Below, in pieces: positions 59,573-64,000 of a stretch of 64,000 nucleotides of DNA. The notes beneath the pieces were generated by a model that ran no database searches, had not been told where the DNA came from, and worked only from the letters and a program-made list of their open reading frames with translations. The DNA is from Phlebotomus papatasi. Lineage: Eukaryota; Arthropoda; Insecta; Diptera; Psychodidae. A program made the translations under genes and the position numbers. Positions within the stretch are counted from its first letter, which is position 1; each line of letters opens with the position of its first letter. The stretch is taken from contig NC_077222.1 in NCBI RefSeq assembly GCF_024763615.1, positions 39,556,001-39,620,000 on the forward strand, given 5' to 3'.

Positions 59573-62500
59573 ATGGAACTCGTGCAACTGATAAAACCAT
59601 TTCTGTTATACTTTAGATTTTTTGGAATATGCTTTCACATTCCGGACATTAAATCTTACAAAAGTTACATGATTTTCTGTGTTACCATAAATACAATTTA
59701 TTTGGCTACTGTTCCAATTCTTTTGCTTCTTTACAATAGAGTAGAAGAATTCAAAATGCCCAAAAGAGCTATTCTCTACATCGTCATCTACTATGGAGTA
59801 TATTTCATACATGCAATTATTCTCTTGGAGACCCTTTTAACAAGGCAAAAGCAAATAGACTTCTGGAACACTCTCCTACAGATTGAAGGCACATTCTCAA
59901 GAGATAGAAATAGTCTCCGAGAGGCAAATATAAATTTAAGAAAGAAGCTTCTTGTTAGAATATTAGCCCTGAGTTTTTTTGTTACTATTTGCAAACTTGG
60001 TAAATTGATCATCAATCTGTCTTCTGATAAAAATGATCATTGGATAATCATTGAAGGTGGTAGTTTGATATCACAAGAGTGTATAAGACTAACTTTGTTC
60101 AGTCACTTTCTTTTTGTGGAAATTATAAGGATGCACATAATACTTTACAACAATAAAATACAGGAAATCACAAGAAAAATCAAAAGTTATAGGCAAAAAG
60201 AATTTTTAAATGAACTCAACGTCCTCATTGAAAGGCATAATCTCGTCTGGAAACTCACCAACCATCTCAATTCTTTTTTCAAATGGGCTCAAATAATATG
60301 TTTTCTTCACAATTTCTTCACTATGACAAATTTTCTTTATTGGATCAACTTTGGTGCCACTAGAGGAAATTTTGATCAAATCATAAGTAAGTTGATCTAT
60401 CTTGATTTCACACAAAATACTTAACTACATTTTTTTTTTAATTCTGTTCTTTTTTCTTTGAAGGAAATTTGTTTAATCTTATTCAATGCATAGTTTCATT
60501 AGTTAATGTAATCTATTCATGTGAGTTAATTAAAATAGAATCGTCTAAAACTCCTCAATATATTCACGAAATTAGTCGAGTTGTTCGTAATCCTTTTGAT
60601 CAGCAGTTGCATAACTTTGTTATGGCAATATCGATGCAAATTCACCATGAAGATATAATTATAACGTATGGAGGATTTTTCAAGTTAGACATGTCTTTAA
60701 TAACAACGGTAAGATTTCTAAAATCAAGATTAATGTGCTGGACATAGGGGAAAGTACTCTCCCTTCGAATGTTCATTATCTTCGAATAATGTGAGTTTTC
60801 TTTGATTTTTCTAAGAAACTTACACATAGGGTAAATTGGTATAAGTTGGACAATGGCAAAAGTTGGAAAATTTCGCTGGTACAAGTTGGACGGGCAATTT
60901 TTTCTTGATAAATACAGTACTAAATTTTAATTTGTATATTTTTCTATGTTTTAGTTTAATTATTTGGTTCCTTGTGCTGCAAATAAAGTGAAAATCCATT
61001 CATATGAATAAGATTTAACGTATAAAATTCTCACCTCAATTGACAGTGTAACTTTTCACCGTCGAAAAAATACATCGATCGGCCATTTTTTCCTAATAAA
61101 AACACAAGAAGAGTGACTTTGGTTTTTCGGTTCTGTTGACATTTCTCAATATTTCTGGCAAATTTTAGTGGAATAAAGTGTTTAATCTCGATAGTTAACA
61201 GTACGTAATGGTTTTTTTTGATATAATTACTAACTGTATAAAGAAAAAGTGCTTATTTGAAGCGTGAGCAAAAGTGACAAGTTGGACATCCGGAGATACG
61301 ATTGTATTGCAGGGGTTTTTTTTTATTTCAGATGGGTAAAAAGGCCCCGTCAAATCATACCTGCCGATTTTACTCGGAGGTTTTTTTGAATTTTAACGGT
61401 ATATTCTAGTACATTCAGAGAAAATCTGCAGATTCTCGGCAGAATTTCTCCCTAGAAAATCTGCATAACCTCCATTACTTCACAAAAATATTGTTGATTT
61501 ATGAAGAAACTGTAGAAGTTATAAAGAAAATTTTATGCTCTGCTTAACAAGCATTACCGAGTACACATTTTAGATAAGTAAAAAAAACTGCGAGCAAAAA
61601 TACTAATTTCTTAAAAATCGCCAATCGAATGATACAAAAACACGAAATTTTGGTCGACACTCTGTTTAAAGTTTTCACTTCACTTTTCTCTACTTGTAAC
61701 ACGGCGTCGCAGAATTCTTTATTTTATATAAACACCGTGATATCACTAAGAATAACTCTATAGAATTTTGCAAACTTCAGTGAAAAATTTTTCCATCTCT
61801 TCTGACATATCTTGTCTGGAAAGTCTGGAATGTAGAATCTACAGAATATCTACAGAAATTCGTCAGAGATTCGTCAGAAAATCTGCCGAAATATTCTGAC
61901 GAATTTTGTCCCAAGCCCAAATAAAATTCGTAAGAATATCTACAGAATTTATCTGCAGATATTCTGTAGAGGTGTAGATTTTCTCTACAGAAATCTTAAA
62001 GATATCTGCAGATATTATTTGACGGGGCAAATAAATTGAAAAAGTACAAATCCTATACTCAAGACCAAGTGAACAAAGCACTGGAAGCTTTTCGTCAAGG
62101 AAAGTCACTAAGTCAGGTGTCAGTATTATTTGGGGTGCCAAGAACAACACTTTTTAATAAGCTGACCGGGAAATGTCCGGAAGAATGCTCTGGGGGAAGG
62201 CCTCCTACGCTGCCAAAAGATATAGAAGATGAGCTCGTTGAATGGATTTTAGGATGCAGTGACAAGTGGCATCCTATAACAAAAGATCAAGTCCTCAACA
62301 CTGTGCAAATTATTTGTAAGAAGTTCAAAATTGTCAACGAGTTCACCGATGGAAGGCCAGGATACTCTTGGTTCAAGAGCTTTTTGAACAGATACCCAGA
62401 ATTGAGACTTCGTACACCAGAAGCATACACAACCCAAGGAGCTGGTATTACCACTGAGGACATCACTGAGTGGTTTGAGAAAACTCATGAATATTTAAAA

Positions 62501-63508
62501 TCCAAAGATTTTCTGGAACTTCCTCCTGATCGCGTCTTTAATCTTGACGAAACGGGTGTAATACTTTCGCCCAAAGGTGGACAGGTATCTATTATTATTC
62601 TATGGAGTTTTTAAATTCATGTTTGAAGTTCTTTGTGACAATTCGTATGATTAAAGAAAACTAAAAGAAGAGGCTATGCAAGAAAAAAAAATTAGACTTC
62701 AGAAACAGGAAGAAAGGCTCAAAATAAAAGAAGAAAAGGAGCAAAGCAAGAAAATTAAAATATCCAAGAAAAAGATTTAATAAATAATATATATCTAAGC
62801 CTTAATGTTTTTTACTTTTTAATTATACACTTTACCCTAGTGGTACAATTGATTCAGTGTGTATGGCATTCAGTAAAAAATCTTGAAACTTGCACAACCT
62901 TCCCCTACGCATTGTCCAAATTCCCACGTCCAACTTGTCCCACCCTGTCCAAATTATATTGTTTTGCACTCACGTATTTTTCTTGTATTTAAGAACTTTT
63001 CAAACTGTTTTTCAAGAATTTCCATGAAACGGTAATATTCTAGAAGAATCAAGGAGCAAATTTATGTATGTCATCAGGGAAAAATGTATTTATAATGTCT
63101 TTAATCTTGTATCAAAGTTCGAGCCTCTGGAAATTGTTCCAATTTATGCAACTTACCCTAATTAATCACAAAAATATTAATAATTTATAATAAGCTAACT
63201 AATATTTAATAGAAATGTGTAAGTCTTTTAGGAAAAGTCAAAGAAAATTCAAATTGTTCGAAGGCATGAACGTGCGAAGGGAGAGTACTTTTCCCTACTT
63301 ACGACTTAAGTCGAGAGATGGCTTAACGTAATTAGAATCAAAATAATGATTATACTACATTACCATCAGTCTCTCACTAAGCCGCCGCTCGACATAAGCC
63401 GGAAGTTTCTCTAAGTCTAATACACAAAATATTGTTTTTTTTTTTAATTTTCAGATTAGTGCAACAATCTGCACATATTTAGTTATTTTTATTCAATTTA
63501 TCGAATAA
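59573..63508 (+). CDS. Gustatory receptor, Gr-e (last intron enlarged by nested transposons)
   Basis: Exons 59573-60386, 60464-60708 and 63455-63508 give 370 residues. It starts MELVQLIKPFLLYFRFFGIC. Exon 2 contains YSCELIKIESSKTPQYIHE and GGFFKLDMSL, and ends at ACG|GTAAGA as in the other genes. The third exon follows AATTTTCAG and reads ISATICTYLVIFIQFIE. Intron 2 is 2,746 bases, against 59-64 in the four paralogues, because of MITE X copy 4 with a pogo transposon inside and a W copy beside it. Splice sites and the coding frame are all intact, so the gene may still work. Whether the enlarged intron is spliced efficiently is unknown. Role as for Gr-a. Confidence 0.85.
61332..62780 (+). pseudogene. 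Defective pogo-type transposase (CENP-B-like DNA-binding domain)
   Basis: The true start seems to be ATG 61332; four codons later a 685-base element interrupts it. The frame resumes at about 62036 with KKYKSYTQDQVNKALEAFRQ, a psq helix-turn-helix with VSVLFGVPRTTLFNKLTGK as recognition helix. The CENP-B second DNA-binding domain follows (about 62225-62410, GYSWFKSFLNRYPELRLR). The frame reaches the first part of the DDE domain, VFNLDETGV with its catalytic aspartate, and is then lost near 62585. A lysine-glutamate tail (KLKEEAMQEKKIRLQKQEER, 62664-62780) is the typical end of such proteins. The rest of the catalytic core is deleted. It is inactive, though the DNA-binding part is well preserved. 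Confidence 0.78.
61344..62028. mobile_element. Element inserted at the start of the pogo transposase
   Basis: Terminal repeats GCCCCGTCAAAT and ATTTGACGGGGC bound 685 bases rich in TCTGCAGAT, TCTACAGAA and TTCGTCAGA words. The tetramer TAAA stands on both sides (61337-61340 and 62032-62035) and may be the target duplication. Removing the insert with one TAAA restores the transposase frame. Confidence 0.7.
63298..63420. mobile_element. MITE family W, copy 3
   Basis: TTACGACTTAAGTCGAGAG mirrored by CCGCTCGACATAAGCCGG, directly beside the end of X copy 4, inside Gr-e intron 2. Confidence 0.6.
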
Positions 63509-64000
63509 AGTTAATAACATCATCAGAGGGTGGGACAGTTCGAAGGTAAATAAATTATTTGAAAACTCTTACTTTAAATTTTAATATTTATAATTTATTA
63601 AAGTTAAGAGCATATCTTCAATTTCATTTCAATTGATATATTTTCGCTTATTTATTGATATAAACTATAATACTTGGCCCACCAAAACATGTTTAAACTT
63701 ACTAAAGTAGCATAAATATGGTTGCTCAATTTAATTTGAATTCAGCCAATTAAAATGTTAAAATTGCTAAATTTCAATTTTATTGCTGTTAAACAAGTAG
63801 CCTTTTGAACTAGATTGTTCTTATTAAATTTATTCACTCGTAATTAATTATTATTTGTGGACCAAAAAATAAAATAAGCACAGTGATTAGTGATAAACTT
63901 GTGCGCGAGTGAAGCATCAGTATCGGGAGTAATTTGCTGAATTCCTCCAAAGGAAATTGTTGTGTCAAGAAATCGCAATTGAGATGACTTCATACAGATT
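63509..64000. other. Gr-e 3' flank; nothing recognised
   Basis: AT-rich, with no coding start that matches the Gr N-terminus. The next gene, if any, lies outside the window. Confidence 0.5.

Larger units (their letters stand above)
60829..63158 (+). mobile_element. pogo-type DNA transposon (2.3 kb, defective)
   Basis: GGGTAAATTGGTATAAG at the left, mirrored CCAATTTATGCAACTTACCC at the right, TA at 60827-60828 and 63159-63160. 'ttggaca' words are repeated near both ends. It carries a truncated transposase gene split by a further element. The 246-base MITE at 2917-3162 shares its ends. Confidence 0.85.
60747..63295. mobile_element. MITE family X, copy 4, host of a pogo-type transposon
   Basis: Left end GGGGAAAGTACTCTCCCTTC (60747), right end mirrored at 63295, TA on both sides. 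The interior is interrupted at a TA by 60829-63158; the flanking halves are continuous with the intact copy at 54165-54379. Confidence 0.85.

Noticed and set aside
61863..62150. 95-residue antisense frame
   Set aside because: It crosses the junction between the inserted element and the transposase and has no meaning as a protein.

Overview
The window looks like AT-rich nuclear DNA from an insect, most likely a fly and possibly a nematoceran such as a sand fly. The species guess is inference only. The evidence is GT-AG introns, a guk-holder/Nance-Horan-type gene, a tandem array of insect gustatory receptors with the family's TYLVxFIQF tail, and very many small DNA transposons. There is no bacterial, viral or organellar gene organisation, no rRNA, no CRISPR array and no tRNA that I could recognise.

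Layout. Bases 1-12979 hold no gene I can identify. They are mostly transposon debris, including a 2.8 kb element (4809-7573) with its own spliceable reading frame. From 12980 to 35957 on the + strand lies the 3' two thirds of a guk-holder (gukh/NHS family) gene. Five coding exons join in phase, and there are two alternative C-termini: read-through to a stop at 29181, or splicing to a last exon at 34747-35957 that ends in a class I PDZ ligand (ETAL). Its introns carry nested inverted-repeat elements. Bases 36000-47000 are intergenic, with a decayed piggyBac element, a hammerhead-like hairpin and several TTAA- and TA-targeting elements. From 47216 to 63508 on the + strand are five tandem gustatory receptor genes (labelled Gr-a to Gr-e here). 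All have the same three-exon structure: a long exon of about 270 codons, an exon of about 82 codons and an exon of 17 codons, with intron phases 1 and 0. Predicted proteins are 368-372 residues.

How the parts relate. gukh-family proteins are scaffolds that bind Discs large and Scribble at junctions and synapses; the predicted alternative ends would include or omit the PDZ ligand. The Gr genes are chemosensory membrane channels that arose by local duplication. Gr-b and Gr-c are so alike in their 3' halves, including an identical intron, that recent duplication or gene conversion is likely. The last intron of Gr-e has grown to 2.7 kb by a three-level nest: a small inverted-repeat element, then a pogo-type transposon inside it, then another element inside the transposase start. 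The most informative feature of the window is this layered transposon record. Several insertions can be read against an uninterrupted copy of the same host element elsewhere in the window, which fixes target-site duplications (TA, TTA, TTAA) without a database.
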